A DNA stretch of 64,000 bases from Streptomyces cinnabarinus (GTDB lineage Bacteria; Actinomycetota; Actinomycetes; Streptomycetales; Streptomycetaceae): positions 8,556,001-8,620,000 of the forward strand of contig NZ_CP114413.1 in NCBI RefSeq assembly GCF_027270315.1, read 5' to 3'. The translations under genes and the position numbers were made by a program. A model generated the notes under the pieces. That model did not search any database and had not been told where the DNA came from. It was given only the letters and a program-made list of their open reading frames with translations. Positions within the stretch are counted from its first letter, which is position 1; the number at the start of each line of letters is the position of its first letter. Shown piece by piece: positions 26,339 to 35,000 of the stretch.

Positions 26339-27206
26339 TACGGACCCCCGTGCCGCCGACCCGCACCCTCGGGTCACCCGCGCGCAGCGTCACCGTGAGC
26401 TCACCGGGGCGCCCCAGGTCCTCGCCCTGATGGAGGGTGAGGACGGAGTCCTCGGGCACCAGACCGAGTTCACGCGCGTACGCGCCGAACGCGGCGGCCG
26501 CGGCCCCGGTCGCCGGGTCCTCGACGACGCCGCCGACGGGAAACGGGTCGCGGACGTGGAAGACAGTGGCCGACTCCCGCCACACCAACTGGACCGTGGT
26601 CAGGTCGAGGCGGTGCATCAGGGCTTCGAGGCGCGCGAAGTCGTAGGCGAGATCCGCCAGTCGCTCGCGGGTGGCCGCCGCGAGCACGAGATGGCGGGCA
26701 CCGGCGAAGGCTGTGCGGGGCAGGAAAGCCGGGTCGAGATCGGTGGCCGGCCAGCCGAGCGCGGCGAGCGCCTCGCTCAGGTCGGCGTCGGCGATCTCCT
26801 CGACATGCGGTTCGACACTGGTGAGTGTGGCCGTGACGGTCCCGCCCTCCTCGGTCACCCGCACCGGCACGGTACCGGCGCGTGTCGCGAAGACCAGCTC
26901 CCCGGGGCCGATCCGCTCCGCCAGCGCGATGGCGGTCGCGACGGTGGCGTGCCCGCAGAACGGCACCTCGGCCTTGGGACTGAAGTAGCGGACGCGGTAC
27001 GCCCGTCCCCGCTGCCCGTCGATCCCCTCGGGCTCCTCGGTCAGGAAGGCGGACTCCGAGTATCCGAGGTCAGCGGCGATCGCCAGCATGTCGTGGTCGT
27101 CGAGGCCGGTGGCGTCCAGCACGACACCGGCCGGGTTTCCACCGTCGGGAGAGCTGGAGAAGGCGGTGTAGCGCAGCACCTCGGGCCGCTGGCGGTTCGT
27201 CGTCAT
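26331..27206 (-). CDS. PhzF-family isomerase/epimerase
   Basis: A 291-aa PhzF-fold protein. The conserved Glu is in GYSESAFL, the substrate-binding FCGHATVATA is intact, and the second-half hallmark DPATGAAAAAFGAY is present. PhzF catalyses a 1,5-hydrogen shift in phenazine synthesis, but homologues occur widely and no other phenazine gene is visible here, so the substrate is unknown. It converges with the preceding plus-strand gene by an 8-nt overlap. Confidence 0.92.
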   Translation of the reverse strand: MTTNRQRPEVLRYTAFSSSPDGGNPAGVVLDATGLDDHDMLAIAADLGYSESAFLTEEPEGIDGQRGRAYRVRYFSPKAEVPFCGHATVATAIALAERIGPGELVFATRAGTVPVRVTEEGGTVTATLTSVEPHVEEIADADLSEALAALGWPATDLDPAFLPRTAFAGARHLVLAAATRERLADLAYDFARLEALMHRLDLTTVQLVWRESATVFHVRDPFPVGGVVEDPATGAAAAAFGAYARELGLVPEDSVLTLHQGEDLGRPGELTVTLRAGDPRVRVGGTGVRIN

Positions 27207-27281
27207 GCTTACGGAACGCCCGGCGACTACTCGACAGTTCCCAAGATCCCGTACACGGATGCGGAGCCGAATCCCGAGACG

Positions 27282-27698
27282 TCAGCCGGTCCGCACCACG
27301 GCTGTGTGCAGCTCGCGTACGCCGCTGGTCCGCGGATGCCGCTCGGCCAGTTCGATGACGATCCGCCGGATGGCGGGCCGGTCGCGGACCTCGCCGGGGC
27401 TGGCCCGGAAGGCGTCCAGCAGTGCCCGCGCGGTCTGCTCGGGCCGCTGCCAGGCCCACCAGGCGCGCGCCATGTCGGTGCCCAGCCGGGCCTTGCGCTC
27501 GGCGGTCGGGAACTGGTCGGCCCGCAGGTTCTTCCCCGCTTCCAGGGCGGCCCCGGCGTCCCCCAGCGCCCAGTGGACACCGACCGTATAGAGGTCGACG
27601 TTGGCATAGGTGTTCGCACGATCATCCTCGACACCGTCGCGTACGCCGCGCAGTGCGTCCGCTTCAACGACGGACAGTTCCTGCATCACGTGCCGCAT
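27282..27698 (-). pseudogene. C-terminal remnant of an XRE-type transcriptional regulator
   Basis: These 138 codons read as the end of the roughly 400-aa Streptomyces XRE regulators that carry a helical TPR-like C-terminus: WALGDAGAALEAGKNLRADQ, RKARLGTDMARAWWAWQRP, ARALLDAFRASPGEVRDRP, IELAERHP. The N-terminal HTH and the middle repeats are absent upstream; the same frame continues into unrelated low-complexity sequence. An ATG at 27698 opens the fragment but has no obvious ribosome binding site. A truncated, probably non-functional relic is the best reading. Confidence 0.7.
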
Positions 27699-27725
27699 CC
27701 CGGACCCGTGGAGAGCGGCTCGGTG

Positions 27726-27824
27726 ATGAGGACGGCCCGCATCGTCGCTGCCGACGACTGGGATGTCGATCTGCCGCTGTGGAGGGACGGCGCCGGAGGC
27801 GACCCGTGGCGTCGCGAGCGATGA
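27726..27824 (+). other. 32-codon open frame, possible gene fragment
   Basis: ATG at 27726, with GGAGAG 9-10 nt upstream, opens a short frame containing RTARIVAADDWDVDLPLWRDG and ending at TGA. The sequence looks protein-like (Asp/Trp-rich, codon-biased third positions), but it is too short to assign. It lies against the XRE remnant and may be another relic from the same rearrangement, or a real peptide gene. Confidence 0.35.
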
Positions 27825-27859
27825 GGCGCCCGCACCGCCGCCCACAACGCGGGACGGAC

Positions 27860-28327
27860 CTACGCCCTGCGTCGTGCGCCGGGCCCGGGGCGTGCGGAGA
27901 CTTCCTTCGGGGTGAGGGCGACATGTTCCTCGGCGCACTCGACGACGACGCGGACCGGGGCATCGCAGTCGGTGTGGCGCAGGTCCAGGACCGGGCCCTC
28001 GGGGTCCGGTGCGTATGCCTCGCCCCACTGACGCAGGGCGACGAGTACGGGCCACAGGTCCCAGCCCTTGCGGGTCAGCCGGTACTCGTTGCGGGAGCGG
28101 CTGCCCGGCTCGCGGTAGGCGACCGTCCGGAGGATTCCGACCGCGGTGAGCTTGCGCAGGCGGTCGCTGAGGACCGCCTCGGACAGGCCGATGTGGCGCC
28201 GGAAGTCGTCGAACCGGCGTACGCCGGTGGCGGCGTCCCGAATGATCAGCAGGGTCCACTTCTCGCCGACCAGATCGAGCGTGCACTGGACGGGACAGTT
28301 CTCGGTGCTGACCTCAAGCCACTCCAT
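27860..28327 (-). CDS. HxlR-family transcriptional regulator
   Basis: A 155-aa winged-helix regulator. The HxlR hallmark ENCPVQCTLDLVGEKWTLLI is at residues 9-28, followed by RRFDDFRRHIGLSEAVLSD and the wing EPGSRSRNEYRLTRKGWDL. Two early cysteines (C11 and C15) could serve redox or electrophile sensing as in HypR/QorR-type members. It is divergent from a PaaI-type thioesterase and shares its 92-bp intergenic region, which holds a palindrome. A minus-strand TAGCAT at 28334-28339 places the transcript start at or near its ATG, so it may be leaderless. Confidence 0.93.
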   Translation of the reverse strand: MEWLEVSTENCPVQCTLDLVGEKWTLLIIRDAATGVRRFDDFRRHIGLSEAVLSDRLRKLTAVGILRTVAYREPGSRSRNEYRLTRKGWDLWPVLVALRQWGEAYAPDPEGPVLDLRHTDCDAPVRVVVECAEEHVALTPKEVSARPGPGARRRA

Positions 28328-28343
28328 GCCCCCATGCTACGGG

Positions 28344-28385
28344 CTGACTATTCCTTTGACAGTCAGGTGGGCGCCGGGCTAGCTT
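28344..28385 (+). promoter_or_regulatory. Promoter of the thioesterase gene with overlapping HxlR-type operator
   Basis: TTGACA at 28356-28361 and TAGCTT at 28380-28385, with an 18-nt spacer, make a good sigma-HrdB-type promoter for the plus-strand thioesterase. The inverted repeat CTGACT-N11-AGTCAG at 28344-28366 covers the -35 hexamer, the expected place for repression by the divergent HxlR protein. The same palindrome lies just upstream of the regulator's own presumed -10. Confidence 0.7.
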
Positions 28386-28419
28386 CAGTCGACGAAGCCA
28401 GCTGAGAGGACGCCGAGGC

Positions 28420-28920
28420 ATGGGACGTACACGCACCTACGAGTGGGAGGACCCCGCGACCAGCGCCGCCGTCGTGGGCCGCGCCTCCGGCATGGACTTC
28501 CTGCGGGAGATGCAGGCGGGCCGGCTGCCCGCGCCGCCCGTCTCGGCCACCCTCGACTTCACGCTGGACGAGGTGGAAGAGGGCAGAGCTGTGTTCTCGA
28601 TGACGCCGGGCGAGGAGCACTACAACCCGATCGGCAGCGTGCACGGCGGTGTCTACGCCACCCTGCTCGACTCCGCGGCGGGCTGCGCCGTGCAGACCAC
28701 GCTCCCGCCGGGCATGGGGTACACCTCGCTCGACCTGAACGTGAAGTTCCTCAAGCGCATCACCGCGGACACGGGCAAGGTCCGGGCCATCGGCACGATC
28801 GTCAACCGGGGCCGGACGACCGCGCTGGCCGAGGCCAAGCTGGTCGACGAGGACGAACGCCTGCTCGCCCACGCCACGAGCAGCTGTCTGCTGTTCCCGA
28901 TGCCTCCCTCCGCGGTCTGA
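28420..28920 (+). CDS. PaaI-family hotdog thioesterase
   Basis: A 166-aa hotdog-fold acyl-CoA thioesterase. The catalytic region YNPIGSVHGGVYATLLDSAA carries the HGG motif and downstream Asp typical of PaaI/YdiI enzymes, followed by YTSLDLNVKFLKRITADTG. The N-terminal 45 residues are an extension. The acyl-CoA substrate is unknown. Regulation by the divergent HxlR gene is strongly suggested by the shared operator-promoter region. Confidence 0.92.
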   Translation: MGRTRTYEWEDPATSAAVVGRASGMDFLREMQAGRLPAPPVSATLDFTLDEVEEGRAVFSMTPGEEHYNPIGSVHGGVYATLLDSAAGCAVQTTLPPGMGYTSLDLNVKFLKRITADTGKVRAIGTIVNRGRTTALAEAKLVDEDERLLAHATSSCLLFPMPPSAV

Positions 28921-29073
28921 GAGACGGGCTCGTGCGGAACGGCTGACCGGCCGAGCCGGGGGCGCGGGGGCTTCCTGGGGACACCGGTTCGGGTGCGGCG
29001 TACGCTCGTGGGCGGGGGCATCCTCGTCGACGTCGTGGCAGGACCGGACCCGGTCGTGACCGCGGGAGGTGTC

Positions 29074-30129
29074 ATGACCGCGCTCGGTGATCTGATCGAG
29101 ATCGACGGCCGGACCGTGCTGGTCCTCGGCCAGGAATTGGATGTGGCGCACGGCCGGCCGGATGTGGCCAACGCGCTCGTGCACCGGGTCAGGGACACGC
29201 TCGTGATGGTCGACACCGGCGTCACGGCGCCCTTCCGCACGGCCCTGCGGAAGGCGGCCGACCAGGTCGGGCCCTGGTCCCGGGCGCTGCTGCTGACCAC
29301 GCACGGCCACCTCGACCACGTCGGCAACAACGACCTGGCCGACGAGCTGGGAGTGCCGGTCGAGCACTATGTACCCGCCCCGGACGTCGACCAGATGCGG
29401 TACCCGAAGCCGTACTGGACGCGGTCGTTGGCCCGTGTCGCCGGGCTGGCGCCGCTGCCGGGGCCGCCCGCGCAGGCCGCCACCGCGCTGGTGTCCCTGT
29501 TCCAGCCGATGCGGCCCTTCGGGGCGACGACCCGGACCTACGAGGAGCGACCGCTGGAGCGGATCCGGATCGGCTCGCTGCGGTTCACCGGCTGGACCTT
29601 CGCCGGCGGTGCCGTCCGCGTGCTGCGCAGCCAGGGCCACTGCGCCGGGCATGTGATCGTGCACCTGGGCGACTGCGGAGTCCTTCACCTGTCCGACGAG
29701 GGCAACGGGCCGTGCGGCGCGATGATCGACGCCGACCAGCTCAAGCTCCAGACCGTACTCGGCGCCGCGGCCCGCCTGTTCGAGGAGGAACAGGCCGAAC
29801 TCCTCACCGACGGGCACACGTTCTCGCTGCGCCGCGGCGCCGAGGCGGTGACCTACCTCGACGGCCTGCTGGAGCAGGCGACCGCGCTGCAATCGGCAGC
29901 ACTCGAACTGACCGGGGCGGGCGGCCGGATCCGGCCGAGCGCCTTCACCACCGGCTACCTCGAAGCCGCCGCGGCCCTCGGAGCCGGCGGCGCCAACCCG
30001 AGCAGGATGTTCACCGCCATGACAGCGGTCAACCAACTCCACGCGCTCGGCCTGCGACCGGAGTCCGCCGAGGTGGACGCGCCGTGGTCCCGGCCGACGC
30101 TCCAGAGCCTTGTAACGGACGACCGATAG
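29074..30129 (+). CDS. Metallo-beta-lactamase-fold hydrolase
   Basis: A 351-aa protein with the MBL metal-binding motif TTHGHLDHVG (about residues 76-85). Later ligands are His in SQGHCAGHVIVHLG, Asp in HLSDEGNG and His in DGHTFSLRR. ATG at 29074 was chosen because GGGAGG is 4 nt upstream; a GTG at 28993 would add 27 poorly conserved residues. The active site looks complete. The family covers glyoxalase II-like, lactonase and other hydrolases, and nothing here narrows the substrate. Confidence 0.88.
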   Translation: MTALGDLIEIDGRTVLVLGQELDVAHGRPDVANALVHRVRDTLVMVDTGVTAPFRTALRKAADQVGPWSRALLLTTHGHLDHVGNNDLADELGVPVEHYVPAPDVDQMRYPKPYWTRSLARVAGLAPLPGPPAQAATALVSLFQPMRPFGATTRTYEERPLERIRIGSLRFTGWTFAGGAVRVLRSQGHCAGHVIVHLGDCGVLHLSDEGNGPCGAMIDADQLKLQTVLGAAARLFEEEQAELLTDGHTFSLRRGAEAVTYLDGLLEQATALQSAALELTGAGGRIRPSAFTTGYLEAAAALGAGGANPSRMFTAMTAVNQLHALGLRPESAEVDAPWSRPTLQSLVTDDR

Positions 30130-30282
30130 CCTGTCGGCCCTCGCGCGCCGAGGTTCTTGTCCGTACGCCCAACACCGTCCGTGTGGGTGACTACCTCTGG
30201 CAGGCGCAGATCGCCGTCCGCCCATATCGTGATCAATTGGTGTGCTCGTCGGCAGGGGTGGTGGTTCCACGGGAGGATCCTG

Positions 30283-31983
30283 ATGACCTCGTTCGCGCGT
30301 GCAGAGCGTTCAGCGGCCCAAACTCCCGGCCGCAGGCCGGTGGCATGGTCGCTCCGTACCGTGCGGGGCCTGCCCGTCACCCGGCCTGGGGACGCCGCGG
30401 AGCGGGCGGCCGGCTCCCTCGCCGACCGCGTGGCCGCCGCGCGTCCGGTGGGCCCGCCGGCCTCGACGCGTCGCCCCGCGAGATCGCGCGACGCCGTGGA
30501 GGGCGCCGTGCCGCCGGGTGGCGGCCGGCCACTGGACTCAGCGGTGCGGGGCGAGATGGAACGTGCCTTCGGGCACGACTTCAGCCGCGTGCGGGTGCAC
30601 GGCGGATACCAGGCATCGCTGATGGCCGGGCAACTGTCGGCGCGCGCCTACAGCGTGCGGCACGACATCGTGATGGGCCACGGTGAGTCCCCGCACGGTC
30701 CCACTGGCCGCCGTCTGCTCGCGCATGAACTCGCGCACGTCGTCGAGTACGACCACTCGGGCCGCACGGTCATCGCCCGGCAGACCACGCAGGCCGCAGG
30801 ACCGCCTCCGGCTGTTCTGGGCCCAGCTGTCATCCAATACGAGGAGACCCCGCTGCCCGGAGGGATGGTGCGACTGCGGGTGTGGGGGCGGATCGGTGAT
30901 CCCATCGCTCGACCTGGCTTGGAGAAGAAGTACCCCTTGCCCGGGCAGATCGGGCTGACCGGCTTCGACCGCTGGCATCTCGCGGGACCCGACGCGATCG
31001 GGGAGGAGGCGGGGATCGCCTACACTCCGAAGAATTTCAACATCAGCCGTACGGCGGAAGTCGAGAACGTCGTCCGGCGAGCCCGCGACGCGGTGCAGAA
31101 GCAGGGCGGTGAGGTCTTCATCGACTTCCAGGCCGACTGCCGCGTTCTGGGCGAGCGGCAGGGCGTGACCATCAGGGCGCCGGAGACCGTTCATTGGAGG
31201 GCGGAGGTCAGGGCCGCCGGCAGTGACAAGCTGGTGTCCATTCTCAACGAACGGGCCACCGTACCCACGGCGCCGCCCTTGGCCCCGCTGCCGGGCACCG
31301 CCGGTGGCGGCTCAGCCGGGAAGCAGCCACAGCCGCAAGCCACGGCCAAGCCGAAGCCGGCCGCGCCCACCCCGGCTCCCACCCCGACCCCGACCCCGGC
31401 TCCCACCCCAACCCCGGCTCCCGCACCCACTCCTGTACCCACCCCGGCTCCCGCTCCACAGCCCGCACCTGCCGCCCCCGAACCCGTCGCCGAAGCGCCC
31501 GCATCCCCTTTGAACGTCAGGCCCGTCACACCGCCCGTCGCTCCGCCGACCCCGCGGCAGGTCGGCCCGCGGCCCGACTGGAAGGCCGGACTCAAATCCG
31601 GCGGACGCGCATTGTTGTGGGCACTGGCCTTCGCCGCTCTGGATTACTACGCGAACCAGAAGCTCGCGGAGAAGTTGGAACAGGACATTGAGCGGGCCAG
31701 GCAGGGCGCCACGCCCTGGGCGCGCAGGGTGAAGGCGCAGGACCCGTCCAAGCCGGTCTACTTCACGATCAAGGTGATGTCCGTACAGGACAGCCAGTAC
31801 GTGCCCTTCGCGGGAGTGACGCCGTACGAGACCCGGCTGGACCTCACTGGGATCGAGATCAGCGAGCGGAATGTCGATCCGCCGTCCGTCGTCGTCGAGG
31901 AGCGCGAATGGGACGTGGTGCACCCCATGCGCCCCTTCGGCAGGACAACCAAGGTCACTTACAGCGAGTTGCTGATTCCCTAG
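30283..31983 (+). CDS. DUF4157 (eCIS-associated) protein with possible polymorphic-toxin domain
   Basis: A 566-aa protein without a signal peptide. Residues about 85-160 are a DUF4157 domain: LDSAVRGEMERAFGHDFSRV, VHGGYQASLMAGQLSARAYS and the metallopeptidase-like LLAHELAHVVEY (HExxH at 148-152). DUF4157 is typical of cargo or accessory proteins of extracellular contractile injection systems. Residues about 215-310 (FDRWHLAGPDAIGEEAGIAY, TPKNFNISRTAEVENVV) recall the polymorphic toxin type 4 domain. A Pro/Thr/Ala linker (about 346-405) precedes a short hydrophobic stretch and a final beta-rich domain. Start supported by GGGAGG. No injection-system structural gene is in the window. Confidence 0.82.
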   Translation: MTSFARAERSAAQTPGRRPVAWSLRTVRGLPVTRPGDAAERAAGSLADRVAAARPVGPPASTRRPARSRDAVEGAVPPGGGRPLDSAVRGEMERAFGHDFSRVRVHGGYQASLMAGQLSARAYSVRHDIVMGHGESPHGPTGRRLLAHELAHVVEYDHSGRTVIARQTTQAAGPPPAVLGPAVIQYEETPLPGGMVRLRVWGRIGDPIARPGLEKKYPLPGQIGLTGFDRWHLAGPDAIGEEAGIAYTPKNFNISRTAEVENVVRRARDAVQKQGGEVFIDFQADCRVLGERQGVTIRAPETVHWRAEVRAAGSDKLVSILNERATVPTAPPLAPLPGTAGGGSAGKQPQPQATAKPKPAAPTPAPTPTPTPAPTPTPAPAPTPVPTPAPAPQPAPAAPEPVAEAPASPLNVRPVTPPVAPPTPRQVGPRPDWKAGLKSGGRALLWALAFAALDYYANQKLAEKLEQDIERARQGATPWARRVKAQDPSKPVYFTIKVMSVQDSQYVPFAGVTPYETRLDLTGIEISERNVDPPSVVVEEREWDVVHPMRPFGRTTKVTYSELLIP

Positions 31984-32011
31984 ATATTGCCGTCAAAATT
32001 GTTGACGATAT
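31984..32011. promoter_or_regulatory. Operator-like palindrome upstream of the tannase-family gene
   Basis: The sequence starting ATATTGC and ending GATAT contains CGTCAA-AATTG-TTGACG (31991-32007), a 6-bp perfect inverted repeat, flanked on both sides by ATAT. It starts right after the DUF4157 stop and about 75 nt before the next ATG. TTGACG could double as a -35, but the -10 is weak. GntR/FadR-type repressors bind comparable TTG-N-CAA sites. No cognate regulator is adjacent. Confidence 0.5.
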
Positions 32012-32084
32012 CTTGAGCATGGTCCACTCTCACCGGTTGGCGCGCCACCGCTCAGGCGCGCGCCCACACCGAGAGGGGTAACCC

Positions 32085-33923
32085 ATGCGCATGCGATGGT
32101 CCTTCGTCCGCGGTCGAACCAGAACGGCCCTGGCCGCGGGCGCGGCCCTGGTGGCGATGCTCGCTGCGGTCCTCGTGCCCGCCACGGACGCGAGTTCCGC
32201 GCGCGGCGCGACAGCCTCGCGCCAGGCCGTCACGGCGGACGGCCTGGCCGATCTGCCCGCCGTGCTGCCGGTGATGGACTGTGCGAGCGTGCCGGGGCTC
32301 GACCTCCACGGTGTCACTGACGCCCCGGTCTCGATCTCCTCCGCGAAGGTCGTGATCACGGGGGCGGCCCCGTACTGCGAAGTGCGCGGGACGATCGCCC
32401 CGGCGAACACCATCGTCCTGCGCCTTCCGGTCGACGGCTGGACACAGCGCTACGTCCAGACCGGCTGCGGCGGCCTGTGCGGAAGCGCGAACATCAGCTA
32501 CGGTCAGGCGTCGGCCTGTCCGGTCATCAAGGACGGCACCGTCGCCAGCGCCACGACCGACATGGGACACCAGGGGCGGAACGACGGCTCCTGGGCGCTC
32601 GACAACCCCCAGGCCCAAATCGACTTCGCCTATCGCGGCGTGCACGTCACGTCCGAGGTCGCCAAGGCGGTCATCGCGGAGTTCTACGGCAAGCGCCCCG
32701 CCTACTCCTACTTCACCGGCTGCTCCGACGGCGGCCGGGAAGCGCTCATGGAGGCGCAGCGCTACCCCGACGACTTCGACGGCATCGCCGCCGGGGCGCC
32801 CGCGAACAACATGGTCGTCCAGAACACCTTCCACCACGCCTGGAACGTCCTCACGAACCGGGACGCGGAAGGCGACTACATCCTCCTCGCCGACCAACTT
32901 CCCCTCATCCACCAGGCCGTGCTCGACGCCTGCGACGCACGGGACGGGCTCACGGACGGGGTGCTCGACGACCCGCGGCGCTGCGACTTCGACCCGAAGA
33001 CGCTGGTGTGCGACTCCGGCCAGGATCCGTCGACCTGCCTCACCGCCGCACAGGCCGCCGTCGTCCAGCGCCTGCACGACGGCGCAACCGACATGCAGGG
33101 CCGCCGACTTGAGCTGCCGATCTCCCATGAGTGGGGCTCCGAGCTGGAGTGGACCCTGTTCGTGCCGCTGGCGCAGGGCCAGACCGTGGCGAGCGAGAAC
33201 TTCGTGACGTCCTTCACCCGCTACCTGGCCCACACCAACGCCCCGAACCCCGAATTCCGTCTGTCCGACCTGAAGTTCACCGACGAGTCGTTCTGGAAGA
33301 CGGTTCAGTCCTCCAGCTACCTGGCCGCCATGGACCCCGACCTCGGCGCGTACGCGAGGAGCGGCGGCAAGCTGCTTCTGTGGCACGGCTGGAACGACCA
33401 GCACATCTCACCGCAGGGGACGCTCGCCTACTACGACGCCCTCCGTGAGACGATGGGCGCGAGGGCGGCCGACCGCTTCGCCAAGTTCTACATGTTCCCG
33501 GGCGTGGCCCATTGCGGCGGCGGTGCCGGACCGAACACCTTCGACATCCTCACCCCCGTGATGGCCTGGGCGGAGAGCGCCACCGTGCCCGGCCGGATCG
33601 TCGCGTCCAACGTCTCCAACGGCACCGTGACGCGCACCCGCCCCGTCTATCCGTACCCGCAGGTCGCCCGCTACGACGGCACAGGCAGCGTCGACGACGC
33701 CTCGAACTTCGTACCGCGAACCCCATCCACCCGGCCGGACGCCGACGCTTACAACTGGCTCGGCAAGCGCCTGTACTCCCAGGGCTACCAGACCTGGTGC
33801 AGGGCCGTGGACGGCAAGCTCGTTTGCCGTCCTGCGCGGACCTGGCTGACGGAGCGTCAGACCTCTGGAACGGCTGGTCGTACCGTCATGGGCATGATAA
33901 TTTCTGGGCGCAGATCAGAGTAA
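32085..33923 (+). CDS. Secreted tannase/feruloyl esterase-family hydrolase
   Basis: A 612-aa secreted esterase with an N-terminal signal (ALAAGAALVAMLAAVLVPA). It shows the family's CS-D-HC catalytic arrangement: YFTGCSDGGRE (Ser about 214), WHGWNDQHIS (Asp about 438) and GVAHCGGG (His about 476). The two adjacent cysteines are expected to pair. A calcium-site-like DARDGLTDGVLDDP segment lies between. Tannase-family enzymes release gallate or ferulate from plant esters. The C-terminal 20 residues are unusual for the family and may reflect a run-on end. Confidence 0.92.
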   Translation: MRMRWSFVRGRTRTALAAGAALVAMLAAVLVPATDASSARGATASRQAVTADGLADLPAVLPVMDCASVPGLDLHGVTDAPVSISSAKVVITGAAPYCEVRGTIAPANTIVLRLPVDGWTQRYVQTGCGGLCGSANISYGQASACPVIKDGTVASATTDMGHQGRNDGSWALDNPQAQIDFAYRGVHVTSEVAKAVIAEFYGKRPAYSYFTGCSDGGREALMEAQRYPDDFDGIAAGAPANNMVVQNTFHHAWNVLTNRDAEGDYILLADQLPLIHQAVLDACDARDGLTDGVLDDPRRCDFDPKTLVCDSGQDPSTCLTAAQAAVVQRLHDGATDMQGRRLELPISHEWGSELEWTLFVPLAQGQTVASENFVTSFTRYLAHTNAPNPEFRLSDLKFTDESFWKTVQSSSYLAAMDPDLGAYARSGGKLLLWHGWNDQHISPQGTLAYYDALRETMGARAADRFAKFYMFPGVAHCGGGAGPNTFDILTPVMAWAESATVPGRIVASNVSNGTVTRTRPVYPYPQVARYDGTGSVDDASNFVPRTPSTRPDADAYNWLGKRLYSQGYQTWCRAVDGKLVCRPARTWLTERQTSGTAGRTVMGMIISGRRSE

Positions 33924-33982
33924 TACGCCTCCGTAAGGCCATGACTTGGTGCTGCGCAGATGCTGAGTCGCCTGGGGGTTGA

Positions 33983-34969
33983 ATGTCGAGCACGCGTCCC
34001 ACTGTCGGTGTGCCGCGATTCGGTTCGAGTGCGGCGCTCCTTGCGGCCATAGCCCTACTGGCCGGCTGTGCGTCTGGCGCGGACACCGGTTCCGGTGGCG
34101 ACGGGGACGCCGTCCCGAGCGGCCGCGCCGCCCAGCAGGCGCCTCGTCTGACCAATGCCAACAGTCGTGACATGCCGCTCGACAAGTATCTGCTGAATCC
34201 CGCCCAGCAGGAATCGGTCTTCCTGGCGTACTCGACCGGCATTGCGCACTGCATGCGCAAGTACGGGTATGAGCACCCGGTTTCCCGCCCCGTCGACTCC
34301 GGCCTGTCAGGGGAGGACGCACCGAAAACGCGGGTCGACGGGCGCTTCGGATTCCAGAGCATGACTCACGCGAGGAAGTGGGGCTACCATCCTGCGGGCG
34401 GTTTCCCTGACCGTTCGCAGGACTCCGCCGAAACGCAGTCGGACGCCGACAGGTGGTTCGCTCTCACCGGAGCCCGCGACCTCAATTCGGACTTCGGTCC
34501 CGGCGGCACAACCCGAGACGGCCACAAGGTACGCAGCCGTGGTTGCGTCGGGGATTCCGTACTGAGGATGACGGGGGCCCGCGACGGCGTCGTGGGGGAC
34601 AGCGATCTCGCGACCGAGCTGAAATTCCAGACGCTCGCGGATGGACAGAAGGACAAGCGAACCCTCGAAGTGTTCGAGCGCTGGTCGCTCTGTATGCGGG
34701 AGCGCGAGTACTCCTACCGCACTCCGCTCGAGGCCCTGAGCGACGCGCGCTGGGCGCAATCCGCGCAACCCTCCAGCGAGGAAACCGACACTGCGGTCGC
34801 GGACCAGAAGTGCCGAAGCGAGCACAACGTCGTAGGCGTGTGGTTCGCCGTGGACTACGAATATCAAGAGCGGGCCGTGGAAGCCAATCTGGCCAAGCTC
34901 CGCGAAGTGAAGACGCAGTTGACGCGTCAGGTGCGAGCGGCCCACGAGATTCTCGACGAATCGCGGTAG
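33983..34969 (+). CDS. Lipoprotein of unknown function
   Basis: A 328-aa exported lipoprotein with lipobox LLAGC (Cys29). The mature part is mostly helical and charged, with scattered cysteines (IAHCMRKYGYEHP, SRGCVGDSV, WSLCMREREYSY, DQKCRSEHN). Repeated C-M-R/C-x-x-x patterns suggest two related subdomains, each with an aromatic-rich segment; such lipoproteins are common in Streptomyces without known function. Base composition here is less GC-rich than that of the neighbours. It precedes an I36-type inhibitor by 31 nt and may be co-transcribed with it. Confidence 0.82.
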   Translation: MSSTRPTVGVPRFGSSAALLAAIALLAGCASGADTGSGGDGDAVPSGRAAQQAPRLTNANSRDMPLDKYLLNPAQQESVFLAYSTGIAHCMRKYGYEHPVSRPVDSGLSGEDAPKTRVDGRFGFQSMTHARKWGYHPAGGFPDRSQDSAETQSDADRWFALTGARDLNSDFGPGGTTRDGHKVRSRGCVGDSVLRMTGARDGVVGDSDLATELKFQTLADGQKDKRTLEVFERWSLCMREREYSYRTPLEALSDARWAQSAQPSSEETDTAVADQKCRSEHNVVGVWFAVDYEYQERAVEANLAKLREVKTQLTRQVRAAHEILDESR

Positions 34970-35000
34970 GGCAGTGGGTCGGCAACGAAAGGGCGGGAAT

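Noticed and set aside
26331..27206. PhzF-like gene as evidence for a phenazine cluster
   Set aside because: No phzA-E, phzG or other phenazine gene is nearby and PhzF homologues are widespread, so no pathway was assigned.
31330..31500. CCGGCTCCCACC-type repeats, considered as a minisatellite or CRISPR-like array
   Set aside because: They encode the Pro/Thr/Ala linker of the DUF4157 protein. The units are irregular and have no spacers.
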